64,000 nt of DNA from Yarrowia lipolytica. Its lineage: Eukaryota > Ascomycota > Dipodascomycetes > Dipodascales. The notes under the pieces were generated by a model, which saw only the letters and a program-made list of their open reading frames with translations, ran no database searches and was not told where the DNA came from. The stretch spans positions 2,542,001 through 2,606,000 of the forward strand of contig NC_090774.1 of assembly GCF_001761485.1 (NCBI RefSeq), given 5' to 3'. Position 1 is the first letter of the stretch. Each line of letters begins with the position of its first letter. The translations under genes were made by a program, and so were the position numbers. This document shows positions 10,004 through 17,923 of this stretch, one piece after another.

Positions 10004-10069
10004 TGTGTTGATCAGCTTAGAGAAGCTACCGGAATCAAACCGGCTTATTTTCCTCCACTGTCATTTACA
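10004..10069 (-). ncRNA. B-box-bearing tRNA-like trailer behind tRNA-Trp
   Basis: Immediately after the tRNA-Trp discriminator, the transcript would carry GGTTTGATTCC (10041-10031), a near-consensus Pol III B box (GGTTCGANTCC). It sits in a T-arm-like hairpin GCCGG/CCGGT with a 7-base loop and is followed by a second small hairpin AGCTT-CTCT-AAGCT. A degenerate A-box-like TGACAGTGG precedes it (about 10063-10055). There is no anticodon arm and no matching 5' acceptor strand, so it is not a normal tRNA. It may be a degenerate second tRNA of a dicistronic unit or a small RNA using an internal promoter. Function unknown. Confidence 0.35.
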
Positions 10070-10156
10070 TGACATGGACAGGAATTGAACCTGCAACCCT
10101 TCGATTACAACCATAGTTGACTGGAGTCGAAAGCTCTACCATTGAGCCACCACATC
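10070..10156 (-). tRNA. tRNA-Trp (CCA) with 15-nt intron
   Basis: Cloverleaf parsed by hand: acceptor GATGTGG/CCATGTC (two G-U pairs), D stem GCTC/GAGC, anticodon stem TTCGA/TCGAA, loop CTCCAG then A with anticodon CCA at 10124-10122, variable GGGTT, T stem GCAGG/CCTGT, discriminator A. A 15-nt intron (10120-10106) follows position 37 and contains TGG, which can pair with the anticodon as usual for pre-tRNA introns. The D-arm, anticodon arm and T-arm are nearly identical to budding yeast tRNA-Trp, which has no such intron in my recollection of its mature sequence. A box TGGCTCAATGG and B box GGTTCAATTCC are intact. Confidence 0.96.
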
Positions 10157-10705
10157 AACACTTTAAAAATTCAGAAAAAGTGGGGTCCATAATATGAACG
10201 ATGATGTTTTTATGCGAAAAAAAAGCGAATCATTAGAATAAAATAAAAGCAATCATTAGAATAAAAAAAAAGCAAAGATTCAGAAGTGTATGATTTATTG
10301 AATGCCAATAACCCGGCTTACTACTAGTAGGTATATAGCTGTAATGAATCATTAGAATAAAAAAATGCGCTTAATTATCGAAACAAAAGGTGGTTGTCTA
10401 GGGGTGTGGTGAGTCCAAGAGGTATAAAAGTTGAAGATGCGATTTAAAATACAAGGAATATACGTCATTTACAACCTTTATCCACCCCCGTGCTTTCAGT
10501 GCTGTAATTTAAGCCGCTGTAAAAACACGTTGTTTGCAAGGTTGTGTTTTGTTGTTTTTTTAAAAAAAATAAAAATAAAAATAAAAATAAAGGAACGATA
10601 TGGACCACTCTTAGACATACAGTTGACTCTGGTTGTTTTTTTTTTTAAATAACTCACAAATGTATAGATCTATAATGTAGATGTCACGGCAATTGTTGTG
10701 AATGC
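10157..10705. other. Intergenic upstream of tRNA-Trp
   Basis: AT-rich. It contains three copies of AATCATTAGAATAAAA, a TATAAAAG at 10423-10430, a TAAAA pentamer run (about 10570-10590) and a T tract near 10640. No coding gene seen. Confidence 0.6.
10228..10362. repeat. Three dispersed copies of a 16-bp AT-rich repeat
   Basis: AATCATTAGAATAAAA occurs exactly at 10228-10243, 10251-10266 and 10347-10362, within 210 bp of the 5' end of tRNA-Trp. The first two are 23 bp apart start to start, the third 96 bp further. The identity of three 16-mers is beyond simple AT bias. Confidence 0.75.
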
Positions 10706-11532
10706 TCAAAACTCGACATTCCGAGGGTCCTTGAGGGCGTGCTTGATGTACTTTGTGTGTCGTCCTCGAGCAAACAGAGATAGATCCGAGGCGTTGTAGA
10801 AGTCAACGGAGGTGTAGGCCAGGGATCGGCCCATGTTATCCAACAAACAGTCCATGATGATCTTGTTGCCAATCTTGCCTCCGGAGCCAATGTAGGAGAC
10901 GTTGATGTCGGTAGACACGCCGGTAGCGAAAGCTCCGGAAGAAGCGACGGCCATGGAGCCTCCGAGATCAACCAGAGACGCAATTGTGCCTCCGTGAAGG
11001 ATTTGAAGCCGGTTGGTGTGCTCCTTGGCGACGGTGAGGCCGAGTCGGACCTTTCCGCGTTCAGCAGAGTCGATGGAAAGCTGTGTTAATGGCGGACAGA
11101 GGGGGTGGCGTGGAATTTGGCGGTTACCTGAGGGCCATTGAAGTACTGGCTGCAAATTCGGTGTGACTTCGGTATTATTGATATGGCTGGTACGCAACTG
11201 AAGTCATATTCCGTCTGTATTTTAAAGATAGCTCGAACATCTCATGTAGAGATTCGATGATCACAAACTTGGAACTAGGGAATGTGTCTGTAGACTATCT
11301 CTGAGTTACAATCAACCATAGCCCAGGGCCTCTTCCCCGAAAACTCACCGAACGTACCAGTACCATCTCTCACTCTCCCATACTCACCTGAGACAACAGC
11401 GTGGGCTCTAGGCCACTGAGCTGGAGGAAATCTCCCCATACCTGCGTTAGTAACGTGTAACAGGCCAATTGGGGCCTTTTGGGGTTCTATACTCACGGCT
11501 CGGACGTGTTTGAGAACCTGGGCGTGCGACAT
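10706..11532 (-). CDS. Hotdog-fold thioesterase (ACOT13/PaaI type), three exons
   Basis: Predicted acyl-CoA thioesterase, a small 4HBT-fold enzyme. Exons on the minus strand are 11532-11497 (36 nt), 11441-11388 (54 nt) and 11080-10706 (375 nt), giving 154 residues. Both introns begin GTGAGTAT; they end TTACTAACGCAG and CATTAACACAG, good Yarrowia-type branch/acceptor pairs. The protein starts MSHAQVLKHVRAVWGDF and carries the family core EHTNRLQILHGGTIASLVDLGG, STDINVSYIGSG and GRSLAYTSVDFYN..GRHTKYI, close to human ACOT13 in layout; the HGG turn and following Asp form the usual active-site region. Exon 2 is a multiple of three and phase 0. Substrate and compartment cannot be read from sequence. 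Confidence 0.85.
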
Positions 11533-12157
11533 GTTGATGTGGGGAAGATGAGCATGCATGCATGAAGTGCAAGGGAGATTGGGTGCAGTGGAGCTACTGT
11601 ACCTGTAGGTTGGAAGAGGTTGCTTGGTATATTTTATGGACGACATGTTAGAAGTGGCGGGGAGATGGAGTATGTTCTGGAATAATAGAGTCGAGACGAT
11701 ATGATAAAAGATTTCAGGCTTCTTGAGTGATGATATTTGAGCAAGATAGGTCCTTAATGTTGTTTCGTTCATTGTAGCAACCGATCAGTGGATAAGTCTA
11801 GTTGGGAGAGGTACAGTAGGGTGTTAAGAAAGCGTCACCGAAAGTGCGGTCCCACAAGTACCTACAACAGCAAAATCGAGAGCTGCTTTAGACTAGAATG
11901 AGAGACCTAGCTTGTGAGGTTGAAGTGGCCCACTGGTGAGATTGATGGATAAAAAAACCCATCCTATCGCCCTAGCAAACCTCCACTGTTACCTACATTC
12001 CTAACTACACTTTACTTACACTTTACTTAAAACTCTGGTCCTTAAAAGACCAGCCAAAAATTCCAAATAAACTCAACATGCATGCTGATTTGTAAGGGAG
12101 CCTGCACATAAAAATGGCATTGAACTGACATCTTTCTCTAAACAGAGCAACAACGAC
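11533..12157. other. Intergenic, divergent thioesterase/YAE1 promoters
   Basis: 625 bp. No gene recognised. A CTCTAAACAG just before the YAE1 start looks like a weak 3' splice site, but no convincing partner supports a 5'-UTR intron. Confidence 0.5.
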
Positions 12158-12523
12158 ATGTCCGACATCTGGGATGACGAGGAAGTGAGAGAAACGCCCA
12201 GCGAGATCACACGAGTGAAGCGCGACCACTCACAGGCAGGCTACCTTGCTGGAGTCACAAAGGCCAAAGACGAAAGTCTGCAGGAGGGCTTCAACGCAGG
12301 ATACCCCATTGGAGGCCAGCTGGGGCTCTCTATCGGGCGTATTTTCGGCTATTTGCAGGGAAAGGGTCTTGTTGAGGAGGAGAAGCAGGCCCGCAAAGAA
12401 CTCAGCAGCACGAGGATCTTCGACAGACAGTATTGGACCACTGATGCTGCTCCTACATATGAGGGAGTGCATCCTCTGGTGAAGCAATGGGAGAACAAGA
12501 TTGACGTCATGAAGCGGGAATAG
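12158..12523 (+). CDS. YAE1: YAE1, Fe-S target adaptor for Rli1/ABCE1
   Basis: With Lto1, Yae1 links the ABC protein Rli1 to the cytosolic iron-sulphur targeting complex. The 121-residue protein starts MSDIWDDEE. It has the deca-GX3 core: glycines spaced four residues apart in AGYLAGVTKAKDESLQEG, FNAGYPIGGQLGLSIG and GYLQGKG (about residues 28-70). A C-terminal segment HPLVKQWENKIDVMK resembles fungal Yae1 tails. The start is the ATG at 12158. The repeat pattern together with the MSDxWDDE start favours Yae1 over Lto1. Confidence 0.85.
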   Translation: MSDIWDDEEVRETPSEITRVKRDHSQAGYLAGVTKAKDESLQEGFNAGYPIGGQLGLSIGRIFGYLQGKGLVEEEKQARKELSSTRIFDRQYWTTDAAPTYEGVHPLVKQWENKIDVMKRE

Positions 12524-12929
12524 AGGAGGTAGATGTTGCTGAGTATGCTTTGTGGAGTCTGGATGGTGTACAGTTACCAGTACTCTTACCTCAGTTAACT
12601 GAGAACGAGATCACGTCTTGGAACAGAGGACCCCACTACTGTCCACCCACGAGTACGGTGCGACTATTTAATGATTAATGATTGTATTTTAGAGATGCAC
12701 TTCAAGTATATGATAATTTAGTAGAAGATCTGTATCAAAATCTCAAGCTCTGAGCTTTCTACCAGCCCCCTATCATTTTCGCCCCATATTCAGCTCTACT
12801 TAATTTTCTCAGTAAACTCAACTAAACATACTCGACGCCCCACGTCCAGCAAAGTTCAGACATGCATGAAATTTCAGCGTCTGAAGTTATCACCAAAACG
12901 AGCATTTTCTCCTGTCCAGCAAAACTGCC
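12524..12929. other. Intergenic between YAE1 and the 299-aa gene
   Basis: 406 bp between two + strand genes. No gene or repeat seen. Confidence 0.55.
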
Positions 12930-13829
12930 ATGAGTAAACTGGAGGTGCTACAGCCCCACAGTGTCGGCAAGCGGATCGCTTCGATAGCCGTGAGTGGGAC
13001 GTTGGCCCAGCAGCAGCGGCGGATAGAGGAGGGCACACAGCGTACACGGAACCAACTGCGCACGCGACAAAAAGATTTTTCACGACCAACGGCTAAAGAC
13101 ACGTACTTCGCGGGCGTGTCCAAGGAAACCCGTTTTATCGACACATACACGGCCCGGCTGCGGCAGTCGCATCTCACCTTACTATTTGAGTGTCCTGTGG
13201 ACTGGCAGCTGGTCAACGAAGGTCTGGATCCGACCGAGGATCAAGTGGGACTATGGAGAGCCCATGTGCGCAATACGCAAGCATGGGTGCTTGGAGACGG
13301 GAAGGAAAATGAGACGGCCGAGGCTCTGGAATCGAAACTGATCACCAACCAACAAACACAGGTGGTGCACAAGTCACTGTTTGCCGGGACCCTCAAATGC
13401 ATAGAGTACGACGATCCTGCGCTGGATCTGGCATGGACCGCAGGGAACGACATTAACAAAGGCGACAGCATGGCTCTTAGAGTGCAGCGAAGCCCGTCGT
13501 CCATCATAGCGCTGTTTCTGAGCTCCCAGTGGAACATGGAGCAGGCGGCCAAGCTGTTTGACCAGAAACCACATCTACCGCTTCTGGGAGCTATCATGAG
13601 CTCCAAGTGGAACAAACATCTAGAGGAAGCATCGGAGTTTCTGAGCGACGAACATAAACTGCCCAAGGGTCAGGCAGGAGCCCTAGCTGACTTGTTGAGA
13701 CGTCTCAGTCACTATGGACTGACCCAAAGTAGTGAGGGGCTTGCTGATTACTTGTATTTAAGCAGGGCGGAAAAGAAGACCGGGATGGGGCCGGATAAGA
13801 CTCCAGAGCAAAATAAGACGGAAAAATGA
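12930..13829 (+). CDS. Unrecognised 299-aa protein
   Basis: Intact frame from an ATG (GCCATGAG context) with normal base composition, clearly longer than chance frames here and with no stronger overlapping frame, so probably a real gene. I do not recognise the family. Visible are a Gln/Arg-rich helical N-terminus (about 22-50), a central stretch with TYFAGVSKETRFIDTYTARLRQ, a Trp-rich middle (VDWQLVNEGL, VGLWRAHV, AWVLG, LDLAWTAG) and a helical C-terminal half (ALFLSSQWNMEQAAKLF, LGAIMSSKWNKHLEEA, ALADLLRRLSHYG). The tail is polar and Lys-rich. There is no signal peptide, membrane span or zinc motif. It lies between YAE1 and the convergent biotin gene, which gives no functional clue. Confidence 0.7.
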   Translation: MSKLEVLQPHSVGKRIASIAVSGTLAQQQRRIEEGTQRTRNQLRTRQKDFSRPTAKDTYFAGVSKETRFIDTYTARLRQSHLTLLFECPVDWQLVNEGLDPTEDQVGLWRAHVRNTQAWVLGDGKENETAEALESKLITNQQTQVVHKSLFAGTLKCIEYDDPALDLAWTAGNDINKGDSMALRVQRSPSSIIALFLSSQWNMEQAAKLFDQKPHLPLLGAIMSSKWNKHLEEASEFLSDEHKLPKGQAGALADLLRRLSHYGLTQSSEGLADYLYLSRAEKKTGMGPDKTPEQNKTEK

Positions 13830-14216
13830 TGGAACCATATAGCATTGTACATAGCATAGAGGGAGTAATAGAGATGATGGTAATGATGAGTGGAGATGTT
13901 AGAAGTACTGGAAGTTTCAAGAGGCGTCTTGTATATAAAATGATAGAACTGGTGGCCTCTCGCTGTAGACTATATAAATTGTACCCATACGAAAACAGCG
14001 TTAGTAATGGATACTTATACTTGCACTCTTGTAAGACTACAAGAGCTATAAATACAGAAGCGCTGTATATTACGAGTATGGGTTGTATATTACGACTATG
14101 CGCGGTATATTACGACTATTGGACATCGCCTTGCACATATCTTCAGTATTTACGATGATCTGATTGGGCATTGACGCGTCATTCATTGTTTATTCACTTT
14201 TATTACTCGTTTGTAG
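13830..14216. other. Intergenic between convergent genes, with a tandem repeat
   Basis: 387 bp; holds the 3 x 20 bp tandem repeat at 14061-14120. No gene seen. Confidence 0.6.
14061..14120. repeat. 3 x 20-bp tandem repeat
   Basis: Three back-to-back 20-bp units, 14061-14080, 14081-14100 and 14101-14120, share GTATATTACGA(G/C)TAT and differ at only a few bases. It lies between two convergent genes, about 96 bp past the end of the biotin gene. Confidence 0.85.
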
Positions 14217-16559
14217 TTACTGAAAGTAAGTTCTCACTCTCTGTTGAATGGCTTCGAGCTCCTGAGGCTTGGAGGACTGAGAAGCCATGAGGTAGAGCAC
14301 ATTTCCAAGAACTCGGGCATGTACATTCCAGTCGTCGGCTCCTTGTCCCTTGGCCAAGTACTTTTGCAACTCCACAGAGGCAGTAGAAGCGTATCCTCCT
14401 CCAGACTCGTCCTTGAAGGTTATGGCCAGCACAGATCCGATAGCGAAGGCACCGGAGATCTTTTCAGAAGCCGACACGTGGTTCAACAGGTCCTCGGACC
14501 AACAAGACCAAGTCTCGGTGACCTTGGAGCTCTTCCAATCCTGCTTGAAGGGGGCCCAGGGACCCTCCGAGTCCTGCTCCATGGTCTTAAGACGTCCTAG
14601 AGTGTTAATGGCAACAGAGCAGCCAATGGGATGAGCGGTGTACGAGTGACCATGCAAAAGAGCGTCAGCCTTGGAGTCGCTCAGGAAGGAATCGTAGATG
14701 GACTCGGAGGCCAGTGTGACAGACATAGGCAAAATACCTCCAGTGAGGATCTTGGCATGAACAGAGATATCGGGGAAGACCTGAAGAAGCTGAGCAGCAG
14801 TGAAAGTGCCGAGTCGGTACAAGCCGGTGAAAACCTCGTCGTAGATCACAGGAAGACCAGACCAGGTGGTATCACTGTCCACATGGGTCTCTTTGAAGAT
14901 ATCTGAGTTTCGAGCAACGTCAACCAGAGCTCTCTGGAATTCAGGATCCACGAGGTTCATTCCTCCAGCTCCAAGAATCACAGGCTCCATCATGACAGCT
15001 CCAAACTCTCGACCAGAATCCAACAGTCGCTTCACCTCCTTCTCAATGTACTCTCTGTACTTTTTGTTGTTTCGAATAGCAAACACGTCCGTCAAAGAAT
15101 CAAAGGACTGCTCACAGCATCCAAGCTCGGACTTGAGAGACTCAGGAACAGAAACAGTCCACTTGCCATCTCGCATAGCAACAGTAGGGTAATCCAGCCA
15201 ATGGCCTCGACCAGTGTACCAGGGCACCTTTTCATTGTAGATGGAGGGCTCGGACATGTCAAGACAACCAATAGTGTCTCCATGATATGAGCCCTTGAGA
15301 CCAAGAATTCCAATCTCACGGGGCTTACTAGACTCGCTCTTCTTTCGCTTAATGTACGCATTCAGAGCCATCTTGACAGCCACCTCGGTTCCAGTAGATC
15401 CATTATCGGTATAGAAGCACTTGGAAAGACGGGGGTTCTGGGAGTAGTCGAGAATGGTTTCGGCAAGCTTGACAGCGGGTTCGTGAGCAGTGTTAGCAAA
15501 GATTACGTGGCCGTATCGTCCGGCAGCATATGCTGCTGTCTGGGCAAGCTGGTGGTCTCCGTGTCCGAGCGACTGGGTCCACCAGGAGGCACTTCCATCG
15601 AACGAGGGTCTCAGCATACTTTCTTCGTTGGGCTTAGCAGTGGCAAAGAAGTCTCCGTAGGCAGAATCGATAGTGGTGATTGTATCTCGGGTGATTTCTC
15701 TGTGTTGAGAGAAGGGATACCAGACAGAACTAAGAGCTCGTTCGGGAATAGAATCAAGGGTAGAGACTCGCTCAGCATGGTTTGTGTCGATAATCTCCTG
15801 GATTTCGCCAAAGGCACCGGAATCAGTCAGTCTAAAGTAGTAGTTGTCCATCATTTCAAGCTCATCTCGAATATCAGTGTCCAGACCACGAGGAGGGGGC
15901 AGAGAAGAAGGAATTGAAATAACCTTGGTTTCTCCAAGAACACCCTTCAGGTACTGTGGAAGGTATTCGGCGTTCTTGTACGGGTCGTCGGGAGAGGTGA
16001 ACATGGCAATGGCGTCTACATCGAAACCTCGCGATTTGAGAGATTCGAGAGAAGAAATTGTGGCAGATAGACCGCCCAGACGAGCGTCTCCAACGAGAAT
16101 AGCAGGGAAACGCATACTTCGATACAGATCAGCCTGGAGAGAGCCGTTGAGGGTTGGAGAAAGAACACCTCCTGCAGTCTCGATGAGACCGTAGCCTGTA
16201 CGGACTTTGGAAATGTGAGAATGCAAAGTATCGTTGAGTTTGGACAGGACAACCTGGTCATTGACATGGGGCTCTTCGGTAGTATCTCTCACTTTTGATT
16301 CCAGCTGAAGAGCCAGGTGAGGACTGCAGGGAGTACTCAGTTGAGACAAACAATGTGAGTTGATCTGAGACACATATCTGTTGACATGACCATCGTCGGC
16401 CTCGTTGAGATCGCCCGTCGAAATGGGTTTGATGTAGAGCGAGTTTTCATTGGCCAGGTGTCGCAGCAAAGCAGTCGAGAAGATTGTCTTGCCGACATCG
16501 GTGTTTGCTCCAAACACGTAATGAACGGGGAATTTTTTCCACAGACCGCCGATTTTCAT
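14217..16559 (-). CDS. Bifunctional dethiobiotin synthetase / DAPA aminotransferase (BioD-BioA fusion)
   Basis: One 780-residue chain for two successive biotin steps: SAM-dependent amination of KAPA to DAPA, and ATP-dependent ring closure to dethiobiotin. The N-terminal BioD domain shows the P-loop GANTDVGKT (17-25), KPISTGD, ETAGGVLSP and VGDARLGG. The C-terminal aminotransferase domain, from about residue 270, shows VWYPFSQH, ASWWTQSLGHGD, GSTGTEVAVKMAL, SYHGDTIGCLDMS, YDEVFTGLYRLG (PLP site) and AKILTGGILP (Schiff-base Lys). The domain order is that of plant BIO3-BIO1 and filamentous fungi, not the separate genes of budding yeast. I chose the ATG at 16559; the frame runs on to a GTG at 16706 without another ATG. 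The first residues (KIGGLWKKF) give no clear targeting signal. Confidence 0.93.
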   Translation of the reverse strand: MKIGGLWKKFPVHYVFGANTDVGKTIFSTALLRHLANENSLYIKPISTGDLNEADDGHVNRYVSQINSHCLSQLSTPCSPHLALQLESKVRDTTEEPHVNDQVVLSKLNDTLHSHISKVRTGYGLIETAGGVLSPTLNGSLQADLYRSMRFPAILVGDARLGGLSATISSLESLKSRGFDVDAIAMFTSPDDPYKNAEYLPQYLKGVLGETKVISIPSSLPPPRGLDTDIRDELEMMDNYYFRLTDSGAFGEIQEIIDTNHAERVSTLDSIPERALSSVWYPFSQHREITRDTITTIDSAYGDFFATAKPNEESMLRPSFDGSASWWTQSLGHGDHQLAQTAAYAAGRYGHVIFANTAHEPAVKLAETILDYSQNPRLSKCFYTDNGSTGTEVAVKMALNAYIKRKKSESSKPREIGILGLKGSYHGDTIGCLDMSEPSIYNEKVPWYTGRGHWLDYPTVAMRDGKWTVSVPESLKSELGCCEQSFDSLTDVFAIRNNKKYREYIEKEVKRLLDSGREFGAVMMEPVILGAGGMNLVDPEFQRALVDVARNSDIFKETHVDSDTTWSGLPVIYDEVFTGLYRLGTFTAAQLLQVFPDISVHAKILTGGILPMSVTLASESIYDSFLSDSKADALLHGHSYTAHPIGCSVAINTLGRLKTMEQDSEGPWAPFKQDWKSSKVTETWSCWSEDLLNHVSASEKISGAFAIGSVLAITFKDESGGGYASTASVELQKYLAKGQGADDWNVHARVLGNVLYLMASQSSKPQELEAIQQRVRTYFQ

Positions 16560-16687
16560 GGTTGAGAGACGGCGCAAGGTTGTAAATAGGAGGAAGAGGC
16601 TGATTGGAGGGTAGTAGACGGTCTTATAAAATTTTTGTGGGGTTGTTGACCTCGGTGCATTTTCGGGTAACTCTACTTTCTCCGCGA

Positions 16688-16725
16688 TGACTCGTTTTTG
16701 AGTCACCCTAAGTATATTTGAGTCA
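16688..16725. promoter_or_regulatory. Two TGAGTCA boxes and a half-match between divergent genes
   Basis: TGAGTCA at 16699-16705 and 16719-16725, and TGACTCG at 16688-16694, lie in the 205-bp gap shared by the biotin gene and the reductase. TGA(C/G)TCA is the Gcn4/AP-1 bZIP consensus. Use by a Gcn4 or Yap-type factor is inferred. Confidence 0.5.
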
Positions 16726-16764
16726 CGTTTGGACTCGACCCGTCATCCTGCACCTGTAGCGAAC

Positions 16765-17787
16765 ATGCGACAGAGGGGGATAAAACGACTACGAGAAGAC
16801 AAGGGAAGATGTCTGGTAGTGACGGAAAAACATCACTACGAGGTGAATCATGTGCCGATCCCTGTCCCTATGCCACACGAAATTGTCGTCAGAAATTTGC
16901 TAGTGGGAGTCAATCCCGTTGACTGGAAATCGGTCGAATACGGCTTTGGCATACATGGATACCCCTGGATCAATGGGCGGGAGTCTGTGGGGGTTGTGGT
17001 GACAATAGGAGATGCTGTGAAGAAGTTTGGAGTTGGCTCCAGAGTCCTGCTGGTGAGCACAAACTACCGCGATCTGCGTACGTCGACTTTCCAGGAGTTC
17101 ACTGTATGTCCTGAACATTTGGCAGCCGATGTGGGCGGAATGGATTTCAGTGAAGCAATTGGTTATGGAGTGCCTTTGATTAGTGCTTATGTTGCTCTAG
17201 ATGGATTGAAAGCTGGCTCTGGTACAGTGCTCATCTGGGGAGGAGCTAGTTGCACAGGAGTGTTTCTTCTTCAGCTGGCCAAGAGAAAAGGACTCAGGGT
17301 GGTCAGTATAGCTTCTGAAAGGTCACACACGTATGTCAAATCATTTGGAGCTGATCTTGTTCTCAACAGAAACAAAATCCTGACCGCAGAAGATATCCTA
17401 AGTGCAATCACTGAGCCAATAGTTTACGCAATTGACTGTATAGGGAAGGAGTCAGCGTCTCTGGTCCTTCAAGCGTTGGAACTGTGCAAGCACTCCGACC
17501 ACTTCATACCTCAAATGGTCTGCTTAAACGCTTCGTTACACTCAGATACAGTCTCTGTCAGGAGTCTCAATCTCAAAAAAGTACACGAAAACGAAGACTA
17601 TGGCCGTCAAGTGACACTAAAGATTGAACAACTCATCCACGAGCTGAAACCACCCAAAATTCACTGCTACTCTGGTCTAGAAAACATACCCAGCGGACTC
17701 GGTCATGTGAAACAGGGACATCCAGGTAAGACTGTCGTTGGGATCGAGTACGTCGACTACAGTTCACACGCTCACTACCATAAATGA
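16765..17787 (+). CDS. Zinc-independent MDR-family reductase (enoyl reductase / quinone oxidoreductase-like)
   Basis: NAD(P)H-dependent medium-chain reductase of unknown substrate, similar in layout to fungal trans-acting enoyl reductases and ToxD-like proteins. The 340-residue protein has the GroES-like half with VRNLLVGVNPVDWKSVEYGF, GRESVGVVVTIGDAVKKFGVGSRV and FQEFTVCPEHLA. The Rossmann half has VLIWGGASCTGVFLLQLAKRKGLRVVSIAS split over a dinucleotide loop, then SFGADLVLN and YAIDCIG. The cysteine ligands for catalytic or structural zinc are absent. The start is the ATG at 16765; the frame is open to a TTG at 16729. It is divergent from the biotin gene with only 205 bp between them. A secondary-metabolite role is possible, but no cluster is visible. 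Confidence 0.8.
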   Translation: MRQRGIKRLREDKGRCLVVTEKHHYEVNHVPIPVPMPHEIVVRNLLVGVNPVDWKSVEYGFGIHGYPWINGRESVGVVVTIGDAVKKFGVGSRVLLVSTNYRDLRTSTFQEFTVCPEHLAADVGGMDFSEAIGYGVPLISAYVALDGLKAGSGTVLIWGGASCTGVFLLQLAKRKGLRVVSIASERSHTYVKSFGADLVLNRNKILTAEDILSAITEPIVYAIDCIGKESASLVLQALELCKHSDHFIPQMVCLNASLHSDTVSVRSLNLKKVHENEDYGRQVTLKIEQLIHELKPPKIHCYSGLENIPSGLGHVKQGHPGKTVVGIEYVDYSSHAHYHK

Positions 17788-17923
17788 TGCAATTCATTAA
17801 TCTATATCTAGATACAGCCTAGAGCTATTTCAACCACCGTCTATCGATATCTGATTACGTGTCGCTAGCAAATTAAGCCGAAACTATTGAAGACCACCCC
17901 CAAAAACATGATCCTTCGTCAGA

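Noticed and set aside
12089-12145. Possible 5'-UTR intron before YAE1 (GTAAGG to CTCTAAACAG)
   Set aside because: The 5' site is not the GTGAGT form seen in the supported introns here, and nothing in the coding frame requires it.
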